The notes under the pieces were generated by a model, which worked only from the letters and a program-made list of their open reading frames with translations, ran no database searches and was not told the DNA's origin. Below, in pieces: positions 26,994 through 40,780 of a stretch of 64,000 nt of DNA. Within the stretch, counting starts at the first letter, position 1, and each line of letters starts with the position of its first letter. The position numbers and the translations under genes are program-made. Source of the DNA: Dugong dugon (Eukaryota > Chordata > Mammalia > Sirenia > Dugongidae); contig CM057466.1 in NCBI GenBank assembly GCA_030035585.1, positions 56,427,233 through 56,491,232 on the forward strand. Direction: 5' to 3'.

Positions 26994-27516
26994 TGTCTTA
27001 ATTATCTAGTGCTGCTATAACAGAAATACCACAAGTGGATGGCTTTAACAGACAGAAATTTATTCTGTCACAGTCCAGGAGGCTAGAAGTCCAAATTCAG
27101 TGTGGCAGCTCCAGTGGAAGGCTTTCTCTCTCTGTCAGCTCGGTGGGAAGGTCCTTGTCATCAGTCTTTCCCTGGATCTAGGAGTTTCTCAATGCAGGAA
27201 CCCCGAGTCCAAGGGATGCACTCTGCTCCTGGCTCTTCTTTCTTGATGGTAGGCAGTCCCTCTCCCGTCTGTTTGCTTCTCTCTTTTATGTCGCAAAAGA
27301 GATTGACTGAAGATACAACCTAATCCTGTAGATTGTGTCCTGCCTCATTAACATAACTGCCTCTAATCTTACCTCATTAATGTCATAGAGGTTAGAACTT
27401 AAAACACATAGGATAATTATATCAGATCACAAGATGGAGGATGATCACACAATACTGGGAATCATGGCCTAGCTAAATTGACAAATGTTTTTGGGGGACC
27501 AATTCAATCCATAACA
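26994..27516 (-). mobile_element. Solo LTR, MaLR-like, antisense, inside RTE
   Basis: Starts tgtcttaattatctagtgct and ends tccataaca. It is the reverse complement, in order, of the LTR type at 25011-25529 (aggctttctctctctgtcag corresponds to ctgacagagacagaaagcct). The RTE continues from ccatctcgttgagggt directly to ggctcttcctcctttttgct once the LTR is removed. Confidence 0.72.
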
Positions 27517-28985
27517 AGGCTCTTCCTCCTTTTTGCTGACCCTCTACTTCACCAAACATGATGTCCTTCTCCAGGGACTGGTCCCTCTTGATAACATGTC
27601 CAAAGTATGTGAGACAAAGTCTTGCCATCCTCGCTTCTAAGGAGAATTCTGGCTATACTTTTTCCAAGACAAATTTGTTCCTTCTTCTGGTAGTCCATGG
27701 TATATTCAGTATTCTTTGCCTACACCATAATTCAAAGGCATCAATTCTTCTGTCTTCTTTAGTCATTGTGCAGCTTTCACATGGATATGAAGTGATTGAA
27801 AATACCATTGTTTGGGTCAGGCGCACCTTAGTCCTCAAAGTGACATCTTTGTTTTTTAACACTTTCGAGAAATCTTTTGTAGCAGATTTGCCCAGTGTAG
27901 TACATTGTTTGATTTCTTGACTGCTGCTTCTGTGGACACTGATTGTGGATCCCAGTAAAATGAAAACCTTGACAACTTAAATCTTTTCTCAGTTTGTCAT
28001 GATGTTGCTTATGGGTCCAGTTGTGAGGGATTTTTGTTTTCTTTATGTTGAGGTGTAATCCATCTTCATCGGTAAGTATTTCAAGTCCTCTTCACTTTCA
28101 GCAAGCAAGGTTGTGTCATCTGCATAATGCAGGTTGTTAATGAATCTTCCTCCAATCCTGATGCCCCGTTCTTCTTCATATAGTTCAGCTTCTTGGATTA
28201 TTTGCTCAACGTACAGATTGAATAAGTGTAGTGAAAGGATATGACCCTGACGTACAGCTTTCCTAACTTTAAACCACGCAGTATCCTCTTGTTCTGTTCG
28301 AACAACTGCATCTTGGCCTATGTACAGGTTCTGCATGAGCACAATTAAGTGTTCTGGAATTCCCATTCTTTGCAATGTTATCCATAATTTGTTATGATCT
28401 GTGCAGTCGAATGCCTTTGCATAGTCAGTAAAACACAGGTAAACATCTTTGTGGTATTCTCTGCTTTCAGCCAAGATCCATCTAACATCAGCAAAGATAT
28501 CCCTCATTCCACATCCTCTTCTGAATTTGGTTTGAATTTCTGGCAGTTCTCTGTTGTTGTACTACTGCAGCCTTTTTGAATTATCTTCAGCAAAATTTTA
28601 CTTGCGTGCATTATTAATGATATTGTTCAATAATTTCCGTATTCAGTTGGATCACCTTTCTTGGGAATGGGCAAAAATATGGATCTATTCCAGTCGGTTG
28701 GCAGGGTAGCTGTCTTCCAGATTTCTTGGTACAGATGAATGAGCACCTCCAGCACTGCATCCGTTTGTTGAAACATCTCAATTGATATTTTGTAAATTCC
28801 TGGAGCCTTGTTTTTTGCCAATGCCTTCAATGCAGCTTGGACTTCTTGCTCTGGTACCATCGTTCTTGAGCATATGCTACCTTCTGAAATGGTTGAACGT
28901 TGACCAGTTCTATTTGGTACAGTGATTTTTTTTGTATTCCTTCCATCTTGTTTTGATGCCTTCTGCATCTTTCTGTATTTTTCTC

Positions 28986-29205
28986 AGAAACCAAACCAAA
29001 TCAAACCCATTGCTGTTGAGTTGATTCTAACTCATAGTGACCCTATAGAACAGAGTAGAACTGCCCCACAGGGGTTTCAGAGCTGTAAATCGTTATGGAA
29101 GCAGACTGCCACATCTTTCTCCCACTGAGTAGCCCGTGGATTTGAACCACTGACCTTTTGGTTAATAGCTGAGCACTTTAGCCACTGTGCCACCAGGGGT
29201 CACTT
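28986..29205 (-). mobile_element. AfroSINE, long variant, antisense, inside RTE
   Basis: aaaccaaaccaaatcaaacc tail, cagagtagaactgccccaca body, the long-variant segment ggaagcagactgccacatct, and a head ending ccactgtgccaccaggggtc. The RTE open reading frame sequence resumes on both sides. Confidence 0.92.
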
Positions 29206-29623
29206 ATTTTTTCCATAGAATCTTCCAGTATTGCAACTCAGGGCTTGACGTGTTACTTCAGTTCTTTCAGCTTGAGAAATCCCAAGCGTGTTCTTCCCTT
29301 TTGGTTTTCTAACTCTAGTTCTTTGCACATTTCATTATAGTACGGTACTTTTTCTTCTTAAGCAGCCCTTTGAAATCTGTTCAGCTCTTTTACTTCATTA
29401 TTTCTTCCATTTGCTTTAACTAATCTACATTAAGAGCAAGTTTCAGAGTCTCTTCTGATGTCCTTTTTTTTTCTTTTCTGTCCTTTTAATGACTTTTGCT
29501 TTCTTCATGTATAATGGCCTTGATATCATCCCACAGCTCTTCTGGTCTTCGATCATTAATGTTCAGTGCGTCAAATCTGTTCTTGAGATGACTTCTAAAT
29601 TCAGGGGTGATACATTCAAGGTG

Positions 29624-29795
29624 GAAACCCTGGTGGTGTAGTGGTTAAGAGCTACCTCTGCTAACCAAAAGGTCAGCAGTTCAAATCCACCAGGCGCTCC
29701 TTGGAAACTCTATAGGGGCAGTTCTACTCTACCCTGTAGGGTCACTGTGAGTCAGAATCGACTTGATGGCAATGGGGTTTGTTGTTTTTTTTTTT
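29624..29795 (+). mobile_element. AfroSINE, short variant, sense, inside RTE
   Basis: Starts aaaccctggtggtgtagtgg (A-box region), has ccaaaaggtcagcagttcaa (B-box region), ggggcagttctactctaccc and a terminal ggcaatggggtttgttg with a T-rich tail. RTE sequence continues after it (actcagtgtcacactttggc). Confidence 0.93.
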
Positions 29796-29899
29796 TTAAT
29801 ACTCAGTGTCACACTTTGGCTCTCGTTGAGTTGTTTTAATTTTCTTCAGTTTTAGCTAAAGAAATGAGAACCCAAAATTTGTTTTAATACAATTATATA

Positions 29900-30560
29900 A
29901 AATATACATGCATAGCAAAATAAAACTAGATGGTATTTTTATCCATCAGATTGGCAGTGGTATGGGGAAATCGTGCACTCCTTTTAGAACAATTTGGCTC
30001 TTAACTGTCAGAATTGTAAGCAAATATGTATTTTGATCTGATAGTTCTACTTCTAAGAATCTAATGAAATACTGACCCCATGTGCACAAAGATGTAATGC
30101 AGGGATTTTCTGTATAGTATTATATGTAATAGTGAAAACTTGGAAGCACTTTATAGGATAGTCAGTAGAAGAATGGATAAATACATTAGTGTATATTCAT
30201 ATACTATGCATTGTCTGTAGCTGTTAAAGTGAATTAAGTAGATTCATATGTGTGACTTTGAAAAATAAATCTTCTGAGATGAATTCTCTGAGAAAAAAGA
30301 AGTCACAGAATAATATATAAAGTATGATCCCATTTATGGAAAACAATTTTCTTTGTCCATTATAAACATCATTTAGCATATGGATAGAAAATTGGAAAGG
30401 GTTCACAACAGATTATTAATAGTAGTTTCCATTGAGGCAGGGACTGGGGATCCAGGTGTGTTTGTGTGAAATGGAACTTTTACTTTACATATTTCTGAAA
30501 TGTTTGAATTTTTAACAATGAGCATGTATTACTCTTAACTCTTGTAACAATTTTTAAAAA
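29900..30560 (+). repeat. Old L1 3' fragment, sense
   Basis: gtgaaaacttggaagcactt, agaagaatggataaatacat and aagtatgatcccatttatgg are the usual order at the ORF2 end and 3'UTR of old mammalian L1s. Diverged. Confidence 0.7.
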
Positions 30561-30795
30561 CGTGCCAGCATGGGAGACTAAATCTAGGTTGAAATTTACT
30601 AAAGTGTTAATACTTATGTTAGGGTGACTCTTTGCCCAAATTTGTGTATTAAAATTATAAAAAAGAAGTACAAATTATTCAAGATGTAATTGCAAAGGGT
30701 TACTTTTGATTTGTTACAAAGTTTTTCCCCCTGGATTTTGGCAAATATTTCTCTTAGAATGTTTTATTAAAACTAGGTAAGCTTACCCATTTTGA

Positions 30796-31026
<231 letters not shown>

Positions 31027-31539
31027 TAGGAATTACGTGATACTTGTGTAGTTTTTTACAAGTAAATTAAGTTTTGAGAAACTATAATAGCATGATCCTT
31101 CTCTGAATTGTACTCTGTGAGAAGCTAAGCATATTTGTGGCTTTTGTTTTTTAATTTATTCTAATTAAATTAGCCTGGGAAGGTCTAGAAAGGACTATAG
31201 TTAATATTTTTGAGAATGTATAATTATTGATAAAGATGCTATCGAAGAATGTATGTGTAAGGCAACAGAGGCTTTCCTGATACTTAGCCCCAGAATTAAG
31301 TACATAAGCTCTCATCCAGTCACTAGCAGTGCTGGACCTTCTCATGATTCCTTATTTGGGGATCTGCCTCTCTAAAACTTTGTAGTATGGAAGAGCATCT
31401 CAGAATGTGTGGCTTTTCTCCCAAAGAGGTACAGTTGAATTATTTATTTATTTATTCAATATATTTCTCATCAAATGTTCAGCAACAACAAACACATTTG
31501 TTTGTTCTGCCCTTTCTTCATCCATCTCTCCATCTGCCC

Positions 31540-31985
31540 CTTCTTTTGTCTCTCTGACCCTCTCTTCTGTACTATCCTGGTCTGTCCCAATACCTCCCGT
31601 TCTGCTCTATCCTGGATCCCACTCCCACCTTGCCATTTTGTCTACTGTCCTGAACCCCATTTTGCCCACTGTCCCGACCCCCATTTTGCCCACTGTCCCC
31701 TCCTGTCTCATCCAGTGTCAACTCCTGTCCAGCCCCCATTCCTGTCCCACACCTTGTCCCCCCCATCCCATGTAGCTCCATTCCCAACCCACTTGGTGTT
31801 CCATCCCGCTCACCTTGCTATGTTGTTTAATACCCCCGTACTGTGCAGGACCTCCTTCTCTTTCTATCCAGCCCAGCTCCTGACCTAATCTAGGCCTCAT
31901 CCATCTTGTCCAGTCCCCCTCCCTGTCTTTCCTCTTGTCCTGTCCCTCCATCAGTCCATCCATCCTTCCTGCCTTGTTCCCTCAG
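31540..31985 (+). repeat. Pyrimidine-rich, partly tandem block
   Basis: About 440 bases in which C and T predominate strongly on the + strand, with recurrent ctgtcc and catcc units. One unit of about 24 bases (ccccattttgcccactgtcc) occurs twice in tandem at about 31655-31700. Reading frames spanning it are compositional artefacts. It lies 0.5 kb after window exon 4. Confidence 0.7.
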
Positions 31986-32349
31986 TGGATATTGGTGTAC
32001 ATATGGTATGCCTATTAGGCCTCAGGGATACAATAGTGAACAAGATAGGAGAGAAAAAAAAAATCTCTGTTGTTATGGATCTTTCATTCAAAGGCATTTT
32101 ATGCTTTGCAGATGCTGCTGACAGTTTAGTTTTTATTGCTCTAGTTAGAGACTGAATAAAGTTAATGATTGATAATTGCATATGTTTTTTAGGAGCTATA
32201 TTTTAGAATCTTTATTTTTGTCCAAAAAATTAAATTTTATATGCGTTATTTTTGTTCTCTTTGCTTTTGATTTTAAAGTTGGCTTAAAACAAATTATTGA
32301 TGTACTTCAAGCTTCCTTATAGTATGATTTTACTTAAGATGTTATTTTT

Positions 32350-32505
32350 TGACGTGGTCTACTGAGAGGTACCTTGGAAGAAAGGCCTGGTGATCTACTT
32401 TTGAAAAATCAGCCATCGAAAACCCTGTGGAACACAGTTCTACTCTGACACACGTGGGGTCGCCATCAGTCGGAATTGACTCAGCGGCAACTGGTTTGCT
32501 TTTTG
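32350..32505 (+). mobile_element. AfroSINE, sense, 5' part degraded
   Basis: Contains ggaagaaaggcctggtgatc, ccctgtggaacacagttcta and ggggtcgccatcagtcggaa, ending gactcagcggcaactggttt. The tRNA-like head is not recognisable. Confidence 0.82.
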
Positions 32506-32579
32506 GATAGGAGCTATATGTACTATTTTAAGACTTTTTTTAGTCAAGGTGTTTTTGTTTCTCCCCTTATCAATGATAC

Positions 32580-32880
32580 TTTATAGTAGCTACTATCTGG
32601 TGAGTGCCTAATGGTTCTAGGTACTATGCTAAATGATATATACACATATACACACACAGGTATCCATATATGTATATATACATGCATACATACACATGCA
32701 AACTTTATTTGTCTTAGCAATATTTCAGGTAGGTGGTGATGTGTCCTCCTTACAAGGAAATCCAGAGCTAAGATTCTGAACTGAAATTCGAACCCAGATC
32801 TGGCTTATTTTGAAATCTGAGTATTCTTTTGCCATTTTAAGCTGCTATTTAAGCAAAACTTCTAAATAATTTCTTGAGAG
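32580..32880 (-). repeat. MIR-like fragment with embedded TA/CA-rich repeat
   Basis: gtgagtgcctaatggttcta, gaaattcgaacccagatctg and tttgccattttaagctgct are antisense MIR-like phrases. A (TA)(CA)-rich stretch occupies 32637-32698. Confidence 0.5.
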
Positions 32881-33479
32881 GAATTCCGAGATTCCATTAG
32901 TGGTAGTGTAGATTTTGAATCTTCCCAAATCCTCTTGATAAAAAGAGACAACTAGATTAACATAACCAAAAAAGTTAGAAACAACATCTATAACAAAGGT
33001 AGCCCAATGAACCCTAAAATAGTGGGTAAAAATATGAGTGGGTGGATATAACTATTAACAGCTACTGGAGCTCCATCTGTTTGTATGCAAGCAGAGAGAA
33101 CTCATGGCGCACCTCCTGAACCTGAGAACAAGAGAATTCCAAAATACCTCACAGATATTCATTGGCTCATGTGATCGATTAGTGTGATAACAATGTTGTA
33201 TGTCAGAAAACAATGAAGTAACATTTATTTAAGACACTCATGGAAAGAAAATATAAGCTAAGGATTTTATATATAACTGACTGAAGTATATAAAGGCTAT
33301 ACACTGCTATGAATGTGTAAGAATTCAATGAATCTTGTTCCCATGATCATTTTCTGAGTAATCTACTAGAGAATGATTTTCAGACAATCAAAATGACTGG
33401 AGAGATATCAGCTTAAGAACTGGTAATGAGTGTTAAATAGATATTTACTTGTAGAACTCAGGTTGAGTAGTGGTTAAAA

Positions 33480-33825
33480 AGGATAGAGTATACAGAAGGT
33501 TTGATGGGAAGCCTAGGGACCAGTGAGTTGTAGATAATGGTGATGGAATAATTTGGAAAAGGATAGTGAGAATACCAGCACAACTGGAAGAATGTAATAG
33601 ATGTCACTGAATTGTACATGTAGAAATTTCTGAAATGGTGTATCTTTTTTCACCAAAAAAAAAAAAAAAAAAAAAATCCTCCAAGGTCGAGAAGGGAGAG
33701 TGTTCACATGTCGTGGGGTTGTTAACCAATGTCATAAAACAATATGTGTAACTGACTGTTTAATGAGAAACTATTTATTCTGTAAACCTTCACCTAAAGT
33801 ACAATGAAAAAAATTTAAAAAAAAA
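33480..33825 (+). repeat. L1 3' end fragments, sense
   Basis: 33485-33650 matches the tail seen at 14820-14940 and 35440-35560 (ctgaattgtacatgtagaaa). After a 22-base A run (33655-33676), aggtcgagaagggagagtgt ... tttaatgagaaactatttat matches 36447-36545. Two L1 3' ends appear to be joined. Confidence 0.7.
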
Positions 33826-33873
33826 ATAGGATGCATTGATGGATAGACAGAGGGAAAAATAGTGGCTAGTATT

Positions 33874-34215
33874 ATGGGGTGAATGGTGTCATACACTGGA
33901 ATCCTAACCGCTGTGCCTGTGGATGAAATCCTGTTTGGAAATAGGATTTTCTTTGTTATGTTAATGAGGTCATACCAGTGGAGGATGTGTCCTAAACCAG
34001 TGTAGGAAGTGTCCTAATCACTTCTCAGTTATAAAAAGAGCAGATGAGACACAGAGGAACAAACACACAGGGGAAGACAGATGCCGTGTGAGGACTGTCT
34101 ACAGGCCAAGGAATGAAGGGACACTTGGGGCTACCAGTAAGGAAAGAATCAACATAATGTGGACTTTCAGCACCTAGAATTGTGAGAAAATAAATTTCTG
34201 TTCTTTAAAGCCAAA
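33874..34215 (+). mobile_element. MaLR-like LTR fragment, sense
   Basis: tatggggtgaatggtgtcat, gaaatcctgtttggaaatag, ataaaaagagcagatgagac and agaaaataaatttctgttct follow the order of MaLR-type LTRs. It is shorter than the copies at 25011 and 26994. Confidence 0.6.
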
Positions 34216-34231
34216 AAAATAAAAAGGGATA

Positions 34232-34430
34232 GAGGATGCTTGGCTGGTTGGTGTGCTCTACCACTAACCAAAATGTTGGCAGTTTGAGTCCACCCAGAGG
34301 TGCTTCAGAAGAAAAGCCTGGCAGTCTACTTCTGAAAAATCAGCCATTGAAAGCCCTGTGGAGCATAGTTATACTCTGATGTACGTGGAGTTGCCATGAG
34401 TGGAAATTGACTTGATGGCAACTGGTTTTA
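34232..34430 (+). mobile_element. AfroSINE, long variant, sense
   Basis: Contains ttggtgtgctctaccactaa, aaatgttggcagtttgagtc, gaagaaaagcctggcagtct and gagttgccatgagtggaaat, ending gatggcaactggtttt. Diverged. Confidence 0.85.
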
Positions 34431-34839
34431 TATGCTCTAATGATGTAGATAAAGTACACCTATTAAATATAGGGCAGGAATAGAGAAAGCGTATGAATAG
34501 TTTAATAAGCTGTTTGATTGCCTTCTAGTTATTGATTGGTAAAAAGTACTTTTTATTTTAAATCAAAATATTGGAGAAGGAGAGTAAGGGGAAGAAGACA
34601 TCAGTGGCTAATTTCAGTATTGTTCTTAGTGGGGAACCAGTAGACAATATATATTTTTTAAAAAGAGGAAACAAGAGGTAGGGTTCCACAACTGATTATT
34701 GTAATTGCTGTTAATAAGTCGTACACCTATAAAAAGTTGAATTGGCAAAAGTTTGTGATATATTTACAACAGCAACAACAAAAGAGTAGCTACAGAGTTT
34801 GCTTACGTACAGCCAAACAACTAATGGGATTTGGTTCCT

Positions 34840-35620
34840 TGGTTTGGTGGAGGTTTAGGGTCATGGTTTCATTGGACAGCCCAGTTAATTGGCCTAATAG
34901 TGTTTTTAGTGTTTCTGTTCTAGTTCCTAGTTCAATGCATCGTGCCTGGGGTCTTTAAAGCTTGTAAGCAGCCATCCAAGGCACAACAATTTGTCTGTAT
35001 TTGCCTGGAGCAACAGAGGAAGGAGAGTCAGGAAAAGGAAGAGGATATGGAGTGTGTCGTTAATTGCCTCCGTAAACAACTGCCTCCTTTGCTGTGAGAC
35101 TAGAAGAACTGGATGGTGCCCGGCTAAGATTACTGAACATTTTCATCAAAGATTGTACAGAAAATCCTGATCAAAAGGGGGAAAATGCAGAACAGAATTT
35201 AAAATGCTCATGAACTCTAGACTTTCTGCAGACATGGGGCTGCATGAACTCCTGAAATATTGTCCTGAGACAATCTTTAACCCTTAAACCAAAAATATCC
35301 CTGGAAGTCTTCTTGAAACCACATAATAGTTTAGCTTAACTAGTAAAAAAATAAAAGGTTTGCCTTGAGCATTATGCTCCTTTAAAAACTATGTGTATGG
35401 GGTCAGATTGACAACAGCAACTTGAAAGATCGGAACCTAAGAGGGCAGTAAGTTTATGTTAATGAGAAAGGAACAACTCAGAAGAGGAGGGTGAGAATAG
35501 TTGCACAGCTAGAGGAAAGTAATCAGTGTCACTAAATCGTACATGTAGAAACTGTTGAATTGGTGTATGTTTTGCTGTGTATATTCTCAACAGCAAAATA
35601 ATATTTAGGGAAAAAAAGGA
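34840..35620 (+). repeat. L1 3'UTR, sense, 5'-truncated
   Basis: gcctggggtctttaaagctt gives the sense form of the L1 3'UTR phrase seen antisense at 30-60, 19320 and 43430. It continues with tcaaaagggggaaaatgcag and ends tgttttgctgtgtatattct. Confidence 0.75.
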
Positions 35621-35899
35621 GGTAACAAGGGTTATAAAAGGTATTAGGGTAAACATAGCTGTTAGGATGATATAAACTTTATATTTAAAAAAAATAGAAG
35701 GATTAATCATGAAGTTTTAAAAAATTGTTATCTGTATAAAGAGGGAATAGAATAAAGGGGACAAAGGTAGAAGGGAGACTTCTTTGAATATAACTTGTTT
35801 TGTAAATTTGATTTTAAACTACATACATATTTTCTACAATTATAAAACAAAATTAAGTTTTAAAAAAGAAGTCCTACCATGGTCTCAGGGAACATCTAG

Positions 35900-36570
35900 C
35901 TCAGTTGGCATAACATAGTTTATAAAGAAAATGTTCGACGTTGTACCTTGGTGAGTAGAGTCTGGAGGCTTAAAAGCCTGTGGGTGGCCATCTAAGATGC
36001 TCCACTGGTCTCACACTTCGGGAGCAAGGGAGAATGAGGAAAACAAGATACAAGGGATAGATTAATCCAAAGGACTGAGGGACCACAACTACCACAGCCT
36101 CCGCCAGACTGAGTCCAGTACAGCTAGATGGTGCCTGGCTGCCACCACTAACTGCTCTGACAGGAATCACAACAGAGGGTCCCAGACAGAGCTGGAGAAA
36201 AATGTAGAACAAAATTCTAACTCACAAAAAAAGACCAGACTTACTGGCCTGACAGAGACTGGAGAAACCCGGAGAGTATGGCCCCTGGACACCATTTTAG
36301 CTCAGTTATGAAGTCACTCCCGAGGTTCACCCTTCACTAGAGATCAGACAAACCTATAAAACAAAACGAGACTAAAGGAGCACACTAGCCCAGGGGCAAG
36401 GACTAGAAGGCAGGAGGGGACAGGAAAGCTGGTAATGGGGAACCTGAGGTTGAGAAGGGAGAGTGTTGATGTGTCGTGGGGTTGTTAACCAGTGTCATAA
36501 ACAATATGCGTACTGTTTAATGAGAAACTATTCTGTAAACGTTCATCTAAAGTACAGGAAAAGGAAAAAA
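35900..36570 (+). repeat. L1 3'UTR, sense, second copy
   Basis: gtctggaggcttaaaagcct and tggccatctaagatgctcca align with the same L1 3'UTR phrase. The end is tgtcgtggggttgttaacca, gtttaatgagaaactattct, aagtacagg and an A-rich tail. Confidence 0.75.
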
Positions 36571-37170
36571 AAAAAGGAAGTCCTAAGAATGATAAATAAT
36601 ATCAAAGAAATGAGCCTAAATTTTTCTAGTTGGCATAACTATACAGAAAATTTTAAGTGATTTTTAAACACAGTTATTTGTCTTTCTATCTTTATAGTAA
36701 GAGTATACTTGAAACAACTGCATGAAAAAGCAGTCTTTAAGAATTTTCTGAATCTTATTGTTTGCAGTAGTCTTGGTGTTATATTCTGAGAATGTTATGT
36801 GGATAATATGGCAAAAAAATCAAATGTGTACTTGTGTGATGATTCCCATTCTCTTATCCCCAGTGACCTTAACAGCCAGAATCATTGGAGGAGGGAAAAG
36901 TAGATACAGATGTAATATAGAAGAAGTTAAGTAAAAACTAGAAGTCTTGAATTTGAATTGGAAGAGTGTTTGAACTCATGATGTATTTTATCTTTCAAAA
37001 CAAAACAAAATGCTACAAAACAAAACAATTGGAGGATTCTCGCTGTGTAAATACTGAGGACAGACAAACTATAAAACTGTATCAATTAAATTATACCAAT
37101 CAAAATTCAGATAGTAAGAGACTTTATAAGACAAGTGAACCCTGTTTCTTCAAATAATTTGCAAAGAAAC

Positions 37171-37173
<3 letters not shown>
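36571..37173. other. Intron, no recognised feature
   Basis: AT-rich intron between L1 3' ends and the TG repeat. No gene or repeat family recognised. Confidence 0.5.

Positions 37174-37224
<51 letters not shown>
37174..37224 (+). repeat. (TG)n microsatellite, about 25 units
   Basis: An uninterrupted TG run followed by tatatat. An apparent Cys-Val reading frame through it is an artefact. Confidence 0.97.
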
Positions 37225-37231
<7 letters not shown>

Positions 37232-37837
37232 GATCTCGATTTAAACAAACCAAAAACAATTGTATCATTTATGAGACAATTGGGAATTTGAACACTGAGT
37301 GGCATTTTATAATATTATAGAATTGCTCGTAATTTTGGGTGGGTTGATAATTGTATTATAGTTAAAAAAAAAAAAGTTTTTATCTTTTAGAAGTACCATA
37401 GATACTGAGATAATACAGGAGGGGAGAATAGGTGGGGTGCGTTAGGGGGGAAAAAGCAAATAAAGTAAGTTTGAGATGATGATGGGAAAATCCAAGAGCC
37501 TTTGGAATAAAGGTGATAGTTGTCAAAGTAGATTAAATTTACAAGAAAGAAGAGCAAAAAACTAAGGAACAAAAACTTGGGAGACAGATTGAGGGATCAG
37601 AAGAAGGAAAAGGAGCTGGTCAGTGGAGAAAGGGAAGGACCTGGCAGAAATATTAGAATAGCATCTGGAAATCAAGGGAATGGTTTCAAAAAGATGGGGT
37701 CACGTGCTGTGGAGAGGTCAAAGGAGGAGAAAAGAGTCGAGGGCAATCGCTCCTCTATGTTAGGAAGTAGTTAAATATTGTTACTGCCCTTTACCAGTAT
37801 TGTAATAATTGTTATTTGGTATTCTCTTGTGCTTAAG

Positions 37838-38165
37838 AGAATAGGTTTAGGACCTAAGTTAGAAATGGGGCTAATAGTAGCAGTTGCCTTTCGGGGTTGC
37901 AAATATTAGATGAGTCAATACATGTAAAGCTCTTAGAGCAGTGAAACCAAATCCACTGCCATCAAGTCGATTCCGACTCACTGCAACCCTATAGGACAGA
38001 GTAGAACTGCGCCATAGGGTTTCCAAGGAGTGGCTGATGGATTCAAACTGCCAACCTTTTGGTTAGCAGCCAGGCTCTTAACAACTGCGCCACCAGGCTC
38101 CTTAGAACAATAGTGTCTGACATATGGTAAGAGCTGCTGCTGCGGCTTGTAGTATGCACCTAATT
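37838..38165 (+). repeat. MIR, split by an AfroSINE
   Basis: aatggggctaatagtagcag, tgagtcaatacatgtaaagc and, after the insertion, cttagaacaatagtgtctga are the 3' half of a sense MIR. Removing 37946-38103 restores the MIR. Confidence 0.75.
37946..38103 (-). mobile_element. AfroSINE, short variant, antisense
   Basis: aaaccaaatccactgccatc, gacagagtagaactgcgcca, ggttagcagccaggctctta and tgcgccaccaggctcc. Flanked by cttagagca on the left and cttagaaca on the right, a likely target-site duplication in the MIR. Confidence 0.94.
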
Positions 38166-38663
38166 GCTCATTTATTCCATATATTTAATAAACATTCTAT
38201 TTCTACACTCATTTCTGTTTTGGAATCAGGAGTGATTGCAAAAAAGGATTTAAACATAGGTGTAGCTAGAGCCCTTTTCAGATTAAGTAGTTTTTTTTAG
38301 AAATTAGGTTTTATTATTTTAAGCAAAACTGATGATGCATTTTATACTATACTACTTGAGCTTCTAGTTCTGAAGTAGTATGAGATAGCTTAAAACAAAC
38401 TTTTACGAACTTTTACGAATAAGATAGATTTTGTCATGATTTATTTTTGCTTTTTATTCTTGTGGAATTATAGTAGTTTTATTTATTAAAGTATATTTTT
38501 AGAGATACTCCTTAAAGCTTGCCCTTAATAAATAATCTATTTGAATATGATTATCCTTTAGAAGTTTTTTCATTAGGAGCAAAGAAAAATTAAGATTTTT
38601 AAAAGACAAAAACTGGTGATTGGTTTTATAGTATATACTTTAGACTTGGAAGCATTAATCTAA

Positions 38664-40551
<1,888 letters not shown>

Positions 40552-40556
40552 TAAAA

Positions 40557-40780
40557 AATTATTTTGAAGTATATACAAAAATAGAGAAAATGTAATGAAC
40601 CTTATACTTCAACTTTTATTAACAGTTTGCCCCATTACTTCAGTGGTTATTAAGATTTTGTCACGTGCTTCGTATATTCCTTTTTTCTTGTTTTTCTCAG
40701 GTACTTTAAAGCATATCCCAGACATCATTCTTTAGTGTGCATTTCTAAAATACATTAACATTTTCTGATTTAACAGTATA
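40557..40780 (-). repeat. Old LINE 3' fragment, antisense
   Basis: acaaaaatagagaaaatgta and catcattctttagtgtgcat resemble the old LINE fragment at 9735-10080. Diverged. Confidence 0.45.

Larger units (their letters stand above)
26838..29865 (-). mobile_element. RTE/BovB-type LINE, antisense, broken by three insertions
   Basis: Pieces at 26838-26993, 27517-28985, 29206-29623 and 29796-29865 are collinear with the sense RTE copy at 44533-47428. The left end carries gttgttgttgttaggtactg, the antisense of the RTE 3' end. The reverse transcriptase is visible at 28043-28507 (DYAKAFDCTDHNKLW and HYADDTTLLAES, Tyr-Ala-Asp-Asp intact) and its N-terminal part at 28627-28968 (KNKAPGIYKISIEMFQ, LPIPKKGD). 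Insertions: an LTR at 26994-27516 and AfroSINEs at 28986-29205 and 29624-29795. Confidence 0.92.

Noticed and set aside
27653..28968. Reverse-transcriptase reading frames as a possible host gene
   Set aside because: Collinear with another copy at 44533-47428 and broken by insertions; they are an RTE LINE fossil.
31407..31963. Pro/Ser/Cys-rich frames on the + strand and Gly-rich frames on the - strand
   Set aside because: Produced by the pyrimidine-rich repeat block; no start context or family match.
37135..37320. Open frame with a long Cys-Val run
   Set aside because: It is the (TG)n microsatellite translated; no coding value.
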